NCBI RefSeq assembly: GCF_003614885.1
Contig: NZ_QZMS01000011.1
Span: 434,001 to 498,000, forward strand
From: Photobacterium salinisoli
Lineage (GTDB): Bacteria > Pseudomonadota > Gammaproteobacteria > Enterobacterales > Vibrionaceae
Direction of reading: 5' to 3'
DNA length: 64,000 nt
Part shown: positions 26,108-34,013 of the stretch, one piece after another
Layout: each line of letters begins with the position of its first letter
Numbering within the stretch: the first letter of the stretch is position 1
The notes under the pieces: generated by a model
Databases searched by the model: none
What the model was told of the DNA's origin: nothing
Seen by the model: only the letters and a program-made list of their open reading frames with translations
Program-made: the position numbers and the translations under genes

Positions 26108-27652
26108 TTAATGAACGGCCGCGAGCCATTCTCTGTACTTAGCGGGAAACGCATCTTCCCGTGAATAAATTTGAGTCAGCGTTAAAGACAGTAACTGCTC
26201 CAGTTCGGCATCCAGAGTCGGTTCCCAGTAACTCAAATTAATGCGTTCTCTTTCTGGCCAGATCACTTCCAAATGTGGCAGCGCAATACTGTGCAGCCCG
26301 TTATGGTGCAGTAACCTGGCCAATTGCAGATGCAAGAGAAATCGTGAACGCCCTGACTGAGCGTCATCCAGTAACGAAGAGGCTGACACTAAAAGTTGTC
26401 CCAGTTCAGCACCTTCAAGAATGTCATCCCCTCTGTCACCCAGCAGCTCAGCGAGCCCTTCATGGCTGGATGAAGAGGACGTGGCTGACGGTGCCGCCAG
26501 CCATTGACGGGTAGTCTCGTCAGCAAATGGCGTTTCATCATCAAACCTCAGCGCGTCAATACCGGCTAATCGTGTGGTAAAACGCCGTGTCTCTTCGCGT
26601 ACAGACTCCGCAGCCTGGTGAAATCCCAGCTGTTTGAGCATGTCATGCATCAGTCGCTGGCCGGTCAGCCAGAACGGGGTATTACGCAGGCTTTTTTCAA
26701 GCCGGCGGTAATATTCAGAAGCAGACTGGTTTACCAGAGCCGACTCATAATCAGACAAGGTGTCCTTACTGACCGGCAGCCTGAGCGGTGTTTTTCCTTC
26801 GGCATCATGGGGGGGCAATTCATCAATTGCCATCCAGGTGACAAAACGGCCCACCTGATAGGCAAGCGGCATTTCAGGACTCTGATGCAGTAAATGTTCG
26901 GCCATCTGCTCCAGGGATTTTTTATCCGCCTCACCACTCAAAACACTTGTCTTGGCAAGAGAGGCCGTTGGAGTCACATTTTGAGCTGCCGCAACAGGCG
27001 CTGGAACAGATTCAGGTTTTGAAACCGGCTTGGGCTCGGCAACGGGTGACTGCCGGTCTGCCAACTGGCCATGTTCCGGTTCAACTGCGGGCTGGGGTGA
27101 CCCTGCCGGCTCCCCGAGATAATTGCTACTGGTGGTCAAGGCGTTGCGCGCATTGATCAGGGAAGCCTCTGAGCCTTCAAAGACTTCGCCCATGGCAAAA
27201 CTGATGTCCTGACACAAGGCTGCGCAGGCTTGCAGCTCAGACTGAACGGGATTGCTGAGTTTGGCGGCAATCAGGTCAATCTGATTATCCAGCCATTCGA
27301 TAGCGCCATCACGGCCACGCGCTCTTGCCGGATACAGTGAACTGCCATACTGTTCCAACGCCGATTTCAGTAAAGTCAGTCCGGCTTTCAGCCCTTCGCA
27401 GCCGTGATGTTCTGCCCAGGCACGCGCGATATAAGCCATGGCTTTGAGATCTTTACAGTGTTGTAACAGTACAGTTTCAGCCTGCTGTTCAACGACCTGC
27501 CAATCCACCGTTTCACCAAATAATGAACCGAACTTTTTGACTTCCGCTTCCATCAGCTCATAGCAAAGTTCATAACGGGCATCTTCTCCGACCGGAAGCC
27601 CGGCACCTATTGGTGACAACAGTTCATCTAATCGGGCATTGAATTGACTCAT
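26108..27652 (-). CDS. tssA: T6SS assembly protein TssA (soluble, ImpA family)
   Basis: 514 residues from ATG 27652, which overlaps the kinase stop by 4 bp (ATGA). The N-terminal ImpA_N domain covers about 1-170 (LLSPIGAGLPVGEDARYELCYELM). It is followed by a Pro/Ala/Gln-rich linker (about 175-235), a middle domain with YQVGRFVTWMAIDELPP and a C-terminal VasJ-like domain ending near 510. It primes baseplate and tail assembly. The locus also encodes a membrane-anchored VasL, so two ImpA_N proteins are present. Confidence 0.94.
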   Translation of the reverse strand: MSQFNARLDELLSPIGAGLPVGEDARYELCYELMEAEVKKFGSLFGETVDWQVVEQQAETVLLQHCKDLKAMAYIARAWAEHHGCEGLKAGLTLLKSALEQYGSSLYPARARGRDGAIEWLDNQIDLIAAKLSNPVQSELQACAALCQDISFAMGEVFEGSEASLINARNALTTSSNYLGEPAGSPQPAVEPEHGQLADRQSPVAEPKPVSKPESVPAPVAAAQNVTPTASLAKTSVLSGEADKKSLEQMAEHLLHQSPEMPLAYQVGRFVTWMAIDELPPHDAEGKTPLRLPVSKDTLSDYESALVNQSASEYYRRLEKSLRNTPFWLTGQRLMHDMLKQLGFHQAAESVREETRRFTTRLAGIDALRFDDETPFADETTRQWLAAPSATSSSSSHEGLAELLGDRGDDILEGAELGQLLVSASSLLDDAQSGRSRFLLHLQLARLLHHNGLHSIALPHLEVIWPERERINLSYWEPTLDAELEQLLSLTLTQIYSREDAFPAKYREWLAAVH

Positions 27653-29631
27653 GTATCCCACTCCCAATCGGGCAAAACAACAGACGTAACATTATTGGCA
27701 TTGATACTGAGTGCCCCGGCTTTAAAACGGGTTGCCTGGCTTGCTTCAATATCCTGTTTAAGCTGGGCTTTGATGCTGTCCACTCTGTCAGGCGCAAAGG
27801 TTTTCACATCCTGATAAGCCTGCTGAATAATGTTTTTTTCTACCACCAGATCGGACTGCAGCGACTGACGGAGTATGTACTCACCGCGCCTTGCATATAG
27901 CAAAGCTCCCATACTTCTGATGTCCTTACTTTCGGGAAACACCTGCTGGGCACTTTCGATCAGGCTGGCGGCATCTTTAAATTGTGCTTTATCCATGAGC
28001 TGCGACACCCGGGATAGAATTTTGGTGACAGTCTGATACCTGACTTCGTGCGAATAGTAATATGCGTTTGCCGTTGCTTTTTTCCATGACGCTTCGAACG
28101 CTTTACGAGCAAACACCACATCGCCCAACTCCAGTAAATTCAAGGCTTCTTCTGGCGTTACTGCGTTTTCACTATATAAACTTGCGTTTTGCAACAGGGT
28201 ATTAATTCTCGCCTGGGCACTCGACAACTGCTTTTCAATGTGAACTTTGTCGCTGTCTTTACCGCCCTGCATTAATCGCCGCATAACGATCAATTCATTC
28301 TTTATGGCCTGCAACTGCTCGCGACGTTCTGCATTGCTTGCTCTTTCCTGCTCAAACACCGGACTCATCTGCTGATAAATCTGCTTTTCCTGTGCTGATT
28401 TTCGGCGGTCATATTCTTCAACTACCGATACGGCTGTCTTTGATAAATCTGGGGTCTCTGAAGTAAATTCGTTCAGAAACTGGTAGCTATACCAAGAGGT
28501 ATCATCAGGCTGAAAAACCTTACCGTCATAAGTAAAACTGGCAGGCTGGCTGGTCTGATAGCTGTCGAGCGCAAAAAAGTAAGCATGACGGATCACCAGA
28601 AACGCCACCAGCACCAGCGTGGCGCCAATCAGGGTAATTTCTAACGAACGCCACCCATCAATAGCATTCACCAGATCGTGTTTTCTTCTGCTTAATACCA
28701 GATCGGCATTCCGCATATTGTTAAAAATAGGGGCATTGGACAACGGCGTTTCTGTGTCAATCTGTCCCAGGATTTGCGCAAAATGAATCGGTGAGAAACC
28801 ATGACTGCGTGGTTTGCTTATTACTGTTTTAATGGCTTTCCAGGCATGAGGCGGTATGACCACCGGCCGTTTCTGACCCGTTATCACCAGCCCAATCTCA
28901 GGGCTTGCCGCTACGCCCAGAAACAGGCAATAGGCCATAACAGCCAGTGAATAGACGTCATCTTCAGGTTGCCCGATTCCGGAGCGGATATAGTCTGGTG
29001 ATGCGTAATTCAGACTGGCTTCCACATGATCATTTGTTTCACCGGTATATTGTGCGGCGCCAAAATCAACCAGACGAACGGCATCGTCAGCGCCTATCAG
29101 CACATTAGAAGGTTTCACATCCAGGTGGCATACACCTTGTGTATGGGCATAGTCCAGTGCACCTGCCAGCTGGTAAATCAGCCAGGCAATATGATCAGCA
29201 CGAAAACCACCATTGCTGTGGCGGCTGACTTTCTGAGCCAGATTTTCACCGCTTACCCATTCCATAAAGAAGTAAGGCGTGGAAAATTCATGGCCGACTT
29301 TGATGTACTTGACCACGTTTGGGTGCTGACACACCTCAAGTTTTGTTGCCTCGCTCAGCAATGCATTTTCAGCGGTTTCATTGCCACGCTGTAATACAGA
29401 CTTACAGCAAATGATTTTATTAGGATCGGCTTTATCGGCTAATTTATACAGCACAGTGCCACGACCCGGCTTGGTGATCGTCTCGAGAATATCGAACTTG
29501 GCCCGCAAGCTTTCTTCAAGAGAAGGTCTGCTCGCAAGATCCAATTCCTTTTGACGTTTCTTTTTCTTTATCAGCGCGCGGTGAATGACATCGTCAATCG
29601 CGGACACCTTTTGATTGCCAGATTCAGACAA
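27649..29631 (-). CDS. ppkA: T6SS-linked membrane Ser/Thr protein kinase (PpkA-like)
   Basis: A 660-residue protein with an N-terminal eukaryote-like kinase domain (about 45-290). The ATP lysine is near 76 (IICCKSV), the catalytic loop is HLDVKPSNVLI near 168, DFG is in VRLVDFGAAQY near 187, and an APE-like segment is in SLNYASPDYI. A transmembrane segment at about 330-348 places a coiled, helical C-terminal region (about 360-640, TPR-like) in the periplasm. It heads the minus operon with tssA-B-C-E-F-G. In Pseudomonas PpkA phosphorylates Fha to activate secretion. The FHA protein here is encoded at 12831-14222. No PppA phosphatase is in the window. Confidence 0.9.
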   Translation of the reverse strand: MSESGNQKVSAIDDVIHRALIKKKKRQKELDLASRPSLEESLRAKFDILETITKPGRGTVLYKLADKADPNKIICCKSVLQRGNETAENALLSEATKLEVCQHPNVVKYIKVGHEFSTPYFFMEWVSGENLAQKVSRHSNGGFRADHIAWLIYQLAGALDYAHTQGVCHLDVKPSNVLIGADDAVRLVDFGAAQYTGETNDHVEASLNYASPDYIRSGIGQPEDDVYSLAVMAYCLFLGVAASPEIGLVITGQKRPVVIPPHAWKAIKTVISKPRSHGFSPIHFAQILGQIDTETPLSNAPIFNNMRNADLVLSRRKHDLVNAIDGWRSLEITLIGATLVLVAFLVIRHAYFFALDSYQTSQPASFTYDGKVFQPDDTSWYSYQFLNEFTSETPDLSKTAVSVVEEYDRRKSAQEKQIYQQMSPVFEQERASNAERREQLQAIKNELIVMRRLMQGGKDSDKVHIEKQLSSAQARINTLLQNASLYSENAVTPEEALNLLELGDVVFARKAFEASWKKATANAYYYSHEVRYQTVTKILSRVSQLMDKAQFKDAASLIESAQQVFPESKDIRSMGALLYARRGEYILRQSLQSDLVVEKNIIQQAYQDVKTFAPDRVDSIKAQLKQDIEASQATRFKAGALSINANNVTSVVLPDWEWDT

Positions 29632-30081
29632 AGGGAAAAACCAGCCATAAAACCAATAGATGGCGAGAGTTTAGAGTTGTCTTATTAAGCATTTCAATAG
29701 CCGAATAACATTCCGACTTTTTGATGGTCAAGAAAGTCATTTTCACTATAAGAAAGCTCATAATGAAACAGGGTGATGAGTGGCTTTTGCGCAAGTAAAA
29801 CTGCCTGAAATAAAGGGATGTTGATATTGATCCCAAATAAATTTCCCAGCCATAAAAACAAGCGAATTGAAATATAAAATGAATTTTCACTTCCACTTAA
29901 TTAAAGTTTTAAAATGGTCGTTTATAGTGGTTTCATTTTAACATTATCAACAGTCGACCATTGGTTCTTTAACATGCTTTTTAACTGGTCATCACTGTTT
30001 TTATTATTGTCTCAGATCCAAACCTGATTCAGGCTTTCTGACAGGCGGCACATTCATTATGTAATATAATAAAGTTCAAAG
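29632..30081. promoter_or_regulatory. Upstream region of the ppkA-tssABCEFG operon
   Basis: About 450 bp without a gene, AT-rich, between the kinase start and the ohr terminator. It must carry the operon promoter. A 90-residue minus-strand frame (29624-29896) is not convincing. I did not identify a clear sigma-54 or palindromic operator. Confidence 0.45.
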
Positions 30082-30106
30082 AAAAAAGGGCTATTTAAGC
30101 CCTTTA
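30082..30106 (-). terminator. Intrinsic terminator of ohr
   Basis: AAAGGGCT/AAGCCCTTT hairpin with an ATTT loop. On the minus strand it is followed by six Ts, as expected for Rho-independent termination downstream of the ohr gene. Confidence 0.75.
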
Positions 30107-30140
30107 CTATTCTCATTGATTCATTGTCATACAATGAATG

Positions 30141-30563
30141 TTATTTAACAATCAGCTCTACCCGCACGTTACCGCGCGTTGCATTTGAATACGGGCAAAC
30201 CTGATGTGCTTTCTCAGCAAGTTGAGTGGCGGCTTCGCGATCCATTCCCGGCAGTGAAATGTGCAGCTCGACATCAATTGCAAACCCCACACCGGCAGGA
30301 TTTTCACCGATACCGACTTGCGCTGTCACACTTGGCTCGCCAGGTAATTTAATGCTGTCCTGAGCGGCAACAAATTTCATTGCACCGATAAAACAGGCGG
30401 AATAACCTGCCGCAAATAACTGCTCCGGGTTAGTGCCGTCTCCCCCCTGACCACCCAGCTCGGTGGGTGTGCTGAGTTTCACTTTCAGTTTACCGTCCGC
30501 TGACTCCGATGCTCCGTCACGACCGCCAGTCGATGTTGCTTTTGTTGAATACAGAACTTTCAT
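30141..30563 (-). CDS. ohr: Organic hydroperoxide resistance protein Ohr (OsmC/Ohr family)
   Basis: A 140-residue Ohr. The peroxidatic and resolving cysteines are Cys57 (SACFIGAMKF) and Cys123 (VCPYSNATRGN), in the exact Ohr context. It reduces organic and lipid hydroperoxides using lipoylated proteins, in the cytoplasm. The partner repressor OhrR is often adjacent but is not seen here. Confidence 0.93.
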   Translation of the reverse strand: MKVLYSTKATSTGGRDGASESADGKLKVKLSTPTELGGQGGDGTNPEQLFAAGYSACFIGAMKFVAAQDSIKLPGEPSVTAQVGIGENPAGVGFAIDVELHISLPGMDREAATQLAEKAHQVCPYSNATRGNVRVELIVK

Positions 30564-30766
30564 TACTTTTCTCCATTTAGTGAATGCGATAGTTCAATGA
30601 CGGTAGGCACATCCTGCAGGAAAGCTATTCAGTGCCGTATCGGCCTTTCTGCAAATGCCTGAACCGTCAAATTCTTCTGTAGGAATAACTGTAGCTGAGT
30701 CTCTGAGAAATGACGCTTCCTCCCACCAACCGCGTTATCGTTTTGCGCCGGATTCCGAGACGGTTA

Positions 30767-31978
30767 TCAACGCTGACTCACAGCGACAGGCGACATCACC
30801 TGATCGTAATAGCGCGGATTAAACCGCCAGTAGAGACAAGCTGTGATCACCACCAGAGCTAAATGCAGCAGCCAGCCAGACACAAACGAACCCGTCATAT
30901 CATTCAGTAAGGCAATCACCCAGGGAGCCAGGCCCGCAATAATAAACCCGCCTCCTTGCATCAGAGCTGCCAGTGTTCCCGCCTCTTCCGGGGCCTTGCT
31001 GTGGTCCAGCGCAGTCACAATAATTAATGAAAAACTGCCACCCAGCCCTGCACCACACATCCCGACCCACAACAAAGCCGTTTCGGCCGGCCAGAGAGCC
31101 AACCCACAAAATCCCACCGACTGCATAACGAGCGTCAGCATTAACCACAAACGCCGGTCCGTTTGCTTGCTTGCCAATAGCGGCAGTCCCACGGCGCTGA
31201 TAGCCTGACAGACAGACATGACCACAATCAGCGTTGCACTGTCAGTGCGCTCCCAACCCAGTGACTGATAATAAGGTGCCAGCCAGGCAACCAGTGTGGA
31301 GTAGCCACCGTTAACCAAGCCAAATGCAACCATCAAGGACCAGGTGCGGGGGCGATGCAAAAAAGCATGCACCTGAGTCATATTTCGCCGGTTTGTCTGT
31401 ACCTCGGTTAAATAACGGCACCCCACCACAATGGCGATAAAAACAGGCACAGCCAGCAGCCCTAAGGATTGACGCCAGCTCAGACCAGCATCCACTAAGT
31501 GCGGAACACTGTAAGCACCCAGCGCCCCGCCCACCATCAGACAAGCCGAATACACACCTGTGATAGGTGCGACCTGCCGGGGAAATGAGGATTTAATCAA
31601 CCCGGGCATGGCTGACTGTACAAATGCCACACCTGCCCCGCACAACACAGCGGTAACGATGAACGTCCATCCATCCTGTACCCAGAATCGCCATAACGTT
31701 CCCAGTAAGAGGATCGCCAGGGCACTTAACATCCCTTTTCGCATTCCCCAGGTGGCCTGAAGTCCGGGAGAAACAAAGGCACCTATTCCCATGAGCAACA
31801 TAGGTAGCAGCGTCAGTAAAGACGCTGAATACACTGTCATCCCCAACTCGGACATAATGGTGTTTAAAATGGGTCCGGGAGCAACCAGAAAGGGTCTGAG
31901 GTTCAGGCCGATTAATACAATCAGTACGAGTATCATCCAGTCTGAACGATGCCGGGAATGCTTGGTCGCCGTTATCAT
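30767..31978 (-). CDS. MFS transporter, CynX/NimT-like
   Basis: 403 residues from ATG 31978, which overlaps the deaminase stop as ATGA; a longer frame to 32014 is not needed. Twelve hydrophobic segments are evident. The first helix contains ILVLIVLIGLNLRPFLVAPGPIL, typical of the CynX/NimT (cyanate/2-nitroimidazole) branch with the conserved NLRP motif. The substrate is unknown; translational coupling to a purine/cytosine-type deaminase suggests nucleobase-related transport or efflux, as inference. Confidence 0.85.
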   Translation of the reverse strand: MITATKHSRHRSDWMILVLIVLIGLNLRPFLVAPGPILNTIMSELGMTVYSASLLTLLPMLLMGIGAFVSPGLQATWGMRKGMLSALAILLLGTLWRFWVQDGWTFIVTAVLCGAGVAFVQSAMPGLIKSSFPRQVAPITGVYSACLMVGGALGAYSVPHLVDAGLSWRQSLGLLAVPVFIAIVVGCRYLTEVQTNRRNMTQVHAFLHRPRTWSLMVAFGLVNGGYSTLVAWLAPYYQSLGWERTDSATLIVVMSVCQAISAVGLPLLASKQTDRRLWLMLTLVMQSVGFCGLALWPAETALLWVGMCGAGLGGSFSLIIVTALDHSKAPEEAGTLAALMQGGGFIIAGLAPWVIALLNDMTGSFVSGWLLHLALVVITACLYWRFNPRYYDQVMSPVAVSQR

Positions 31979-32457
31979 GATTGTGTATCTGGGGATGAAC
32001 CTGCCGCCTGCCACTTTTCGTACAGATGGTGCTCCGCCTTAACCGCCGCCGGATCCGGTTGATGTGAGATCACCGCCCAGTTCTGCTGGTCAACGGGTAC
32101 GGATAGATCCTGTGCTATCGCGGCGGTAGATAAGCCAAAAGGTTCCGCCTGTTCATTAGAGTAAGCAAACACTATCTCAGTAACACCGGACATTCGCATT
32201 GCGGCTAAGCACATAGGACACGGCTGACCGCTGGCATACACTTTACAGCCATCCAGTCGCGGGGATTTGAGTGCTTTACCGGCCTCACGTAACGCGAGCA
32301 GTTCAGCGTGCGCTGTAGGATCACACTCCGCCTGCATCCGGTTTACCCCTGTCGCAATCACTTTTTGGTCTTTTACAACGACTGCGCCAAAGGGGCGTCC
32401 GCCTTCTTTCACGTTCTTCTCTGCCAATAAGATAGCTTGCGATAAAAATGGATTCAT
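31975..32457 (-). CDS. Nucleoside/nucleobase deaminase (GuaD/TadA-like CDA fold)
   Basis: A 160-residue zinc deaminase. Motifs are HAE in DPTAHAELLALREAG and PCPMC in GQPCPMCLAAMRMSGV, with GGRPFGAVVVKD upstream. The overall pattern and the C-terminal HHLYEKWQ resemble guanine deaminase of the Bacillus GuaD type more than TadA. Cytoplasmic. It forms a two-gene operon with the MFS transporter through an ATGA overlap. The substrate assignment is uncertain. Confidence 0.82.
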   Translation of the reverse strand: MNPFLSQAILLAEKNVKEGGRPFGAVVVKDQKVIATGVNRMQAECDPTAHAELLALREAGKALKSPRLDGCKVYASGQPCPMCLAAMRMSGVTEIVFAYSNEQAEPFGLSTAAIAQDLSVPVDQQNWAVISHQPDPAAVKAEHHLYEKWQAAGSSPDTQS

Positions 32458-32583
32458 ACTGCGCCTTTTAATTGCGTGTGACTATGACTGGATACATTAC
32501 ACAGGATAAACCGACACTATACGTATTGTCCTGAGTACTCTGAAATTAAATGATTCACTGGCAAGTATTCGAAAATCAAATAC

Positions 32584-32640
32584 TGAGCACATTCTGCTCA
32601 GACTCTCGCGCCAAAAGACACCACTGCTTTTGGCGAGAGA
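32584..32640. repeat. Two adjacent hairpins, intergenic
   Basis: TGAGCA/TGCTCA (32584-32600) is followed by a longer imperfect hairpin (32603-32617 with 32627-32639; CCAAAAG/CTTTTGG core). They lie between divergent deaminase and DUF3429 genes, so they are not simple downstream terminators. Confidence 0.45.
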
Positions 32641-32670
32641 TATTTCCAGAAGCTATAGTCAATACAACAA

Positions 32671-32684
32671 GGTAAGCGCTTACC
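32671..32684. promoter_or_regulatory. 14-bp perfect palindrome, LacI-family-like operator
   Basis: GGTAAGCGCTTACC lies 27 bp before the DUF3429 start. A central CG in an AAGCGCTT core is the style of LacI/GalR-family operators. No LacI-type regulator is in this window, so the binding protein is unknown. Confidence 0.4.
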
Positions 32685-32710
32685 TCATGCTTGTTATATA
32701 GGATTGGCTC

Positions 32711-33157
32711 ATGCAAGAACCCAACACCATCATGAAAGAACTCGGGTATTTAGGGCTGGTCCCTTTTGTTATCACCGCCCTGCTTGCTGTTGCCGACATC
32801 ACGCTTTTTAACCTGTCCGGGCAACAAATGTTCATTGCTTACAGTGCCGTTATCCTGAGCTTTTTATCCGGGATACTCTGGGGGAATGCCATTGACCATA
32901 TCTCCCATACACTCAGCCGCAATGCCCTTATATTGAGCAATCTGTTTGTGCTGCTTGCCTGGGCGGCCATCCTGCAAGGCCATAAACATGACCTTATCGC
33001 GATAGGTTTACTGGCGCTGGGTTATCTGGCCGTCTGGTTTGCCGAGAAGCTCATCCGGCAAACCGAAGGGGAAGTAAACCCTAAGGGGTATCAGACCTTG
33101 CGTGGCAGACTGACTGCAGGCGTGATTGTTTTGCATGGCGTGGTGATGCTGAGCTGA
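32711..33157 (+). CDS. DUF3429 family inner-membrane protein
   Basis: A 148-residue protein with four or five hydrophobic segments (about 9-27, 38-57, 74-91, 97-113, 131-147). Conserved features include LGYLGLVPFV, the AYSAVILSFLSGILWG segment and NPKGYQTLRGRLT, matching DUF3429. The family is widespread in gammaproteobacteria and its function is not established. It stands alone on the plus strand behind a palindromic operator-like site. Confidence 0.75.
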   Translation: MQEPNTIMKELGYLGLVPFVITALLAVADITLFNLSGQQMFIAYSAVILSFLSGILWGNAIDHISHTLSRNALILSNLFVLLAWAAILQGHKHDLIAIGLLALGYLAVWFAEKLIRQTEGEVNPKGYQTLRGRLTAGVIVLHGVVMLS

Positions 33158-33188
33158 AAGATCACGACAGGTAACAGGCGGGGTCTTT

Positions 33189-33965
33189 TTAGTCTCTGGA
33201 TAACAGCTGATACTCGGTTGGAGAAAGTCCCACCCGGCTTTTAAACATAGTGCTGAATGCACCAGGGCTGTCATAACCAACTGCAAGAGATGTGTCCATC
33301 ACATTCAAACCGCTGGACAATAATTCCAGGCTACGAGATAACCGCTGTCTACGGAGCCATTCACCAAAACTTAACCCTAAATGCAGATGGTACTTTCTCG
33401 ACACGCTGCGTTCCGAGATCCCTAACATTTTCGCTGCATCTGTAAGCGCCCAAGGATGCTCCAGCCGGGAGGATATTTTTTCACAGATAGCTTTCAAGCC
33501 AGAATCTTCGCGGGGTACAGGGACGTAAAAATCCAATGCGGAAATTTCTCTGAGCTCATCTAGTATTAACTCAACAATCCGCTCTTCTTTTCCACCTTTT
33601 GGGTAGTCTTGAGGAATATTGATCGCAGCAAGAATTAACTCTCGTAGTAAGGGGGTCACCTCCAGCACCTGACACTCATTCGGTAAATCCGCACGAGCAA
33701 AGGGATCAATAAATAACGTTTTCACCTGTACAGTACCATTCGCCCTTAAGCTGTGCGTCATTCCGGCTGGAATCCACAATCCCCGCCCAGGTGGTACTAT
33801 CCAACTCCCTTTTTCCGTTTCTATGCGTAGTAAACCATGCAGTGTATGGAGCAGTTGGGCCGTTGTATGAGAATGAGGTGGTTCGGTATCACCATGAAAG
33901 TAACAATACGCCAGCGCTTTCAATCCACCATGTATTGACTCAGACTGGAAATACATTATGACCAC
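33189..33965 (-). CDS. AraC family regulator with N-terminal cupin
   Basis: A 258-residue regulator with an N-terminal cupin (about 20-100; HSHTTAQLLHTLHGLLRIET and PPGRGLWIPAGMTHSL) and a C-terminal AraC HTH pair (about 160-256; DAAKMLGISERSVSRKYHLHLGLSFGEWLRRQRLSRS and VAVGYDSPGAFSTMFKSRVGLSPTEY). This layout is typical of the RmlC-type cupin AraC subgroup that often controls a neighbouring transporter. It is 48 bp downstream of leuA on the same strand. Confidence 0.88.
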   Translation of the reverse strand: MVIMYFQSESIHGGLKALAYCYFHGDTEPPHSHTTAQLLHTLHGLLRIETEKGSWIVPPGRGLWIPAGMTHSLRANGTVQVKTLFIDPFARADLPNECQVLEVTPLLRELILAAINIPQDYPKGGKEERIVELILDELREISALDFYVPVPREDSGLKAICEKISSRLEHPWALTDAAKMLGISERSVSRKYHLHLGLSFGEWLRRQRLSRSLELLSSGLNVMDTSLAVGYDSPGAFSTMFKSRVGLSPTEYQLLSRD

Positions 33966-34013
33966 CTCAATTTACTCTCTATGCCAGACTGACTGGCAGG
34001 GGACATTTCAGAG

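Noticed and set aside
15574-27652. vasL as a misplaced or duplicated tssA pseudogene
   Set aside because: It has its own membrane helix and C-terminal domain and is intact; this is the known VasL layout.
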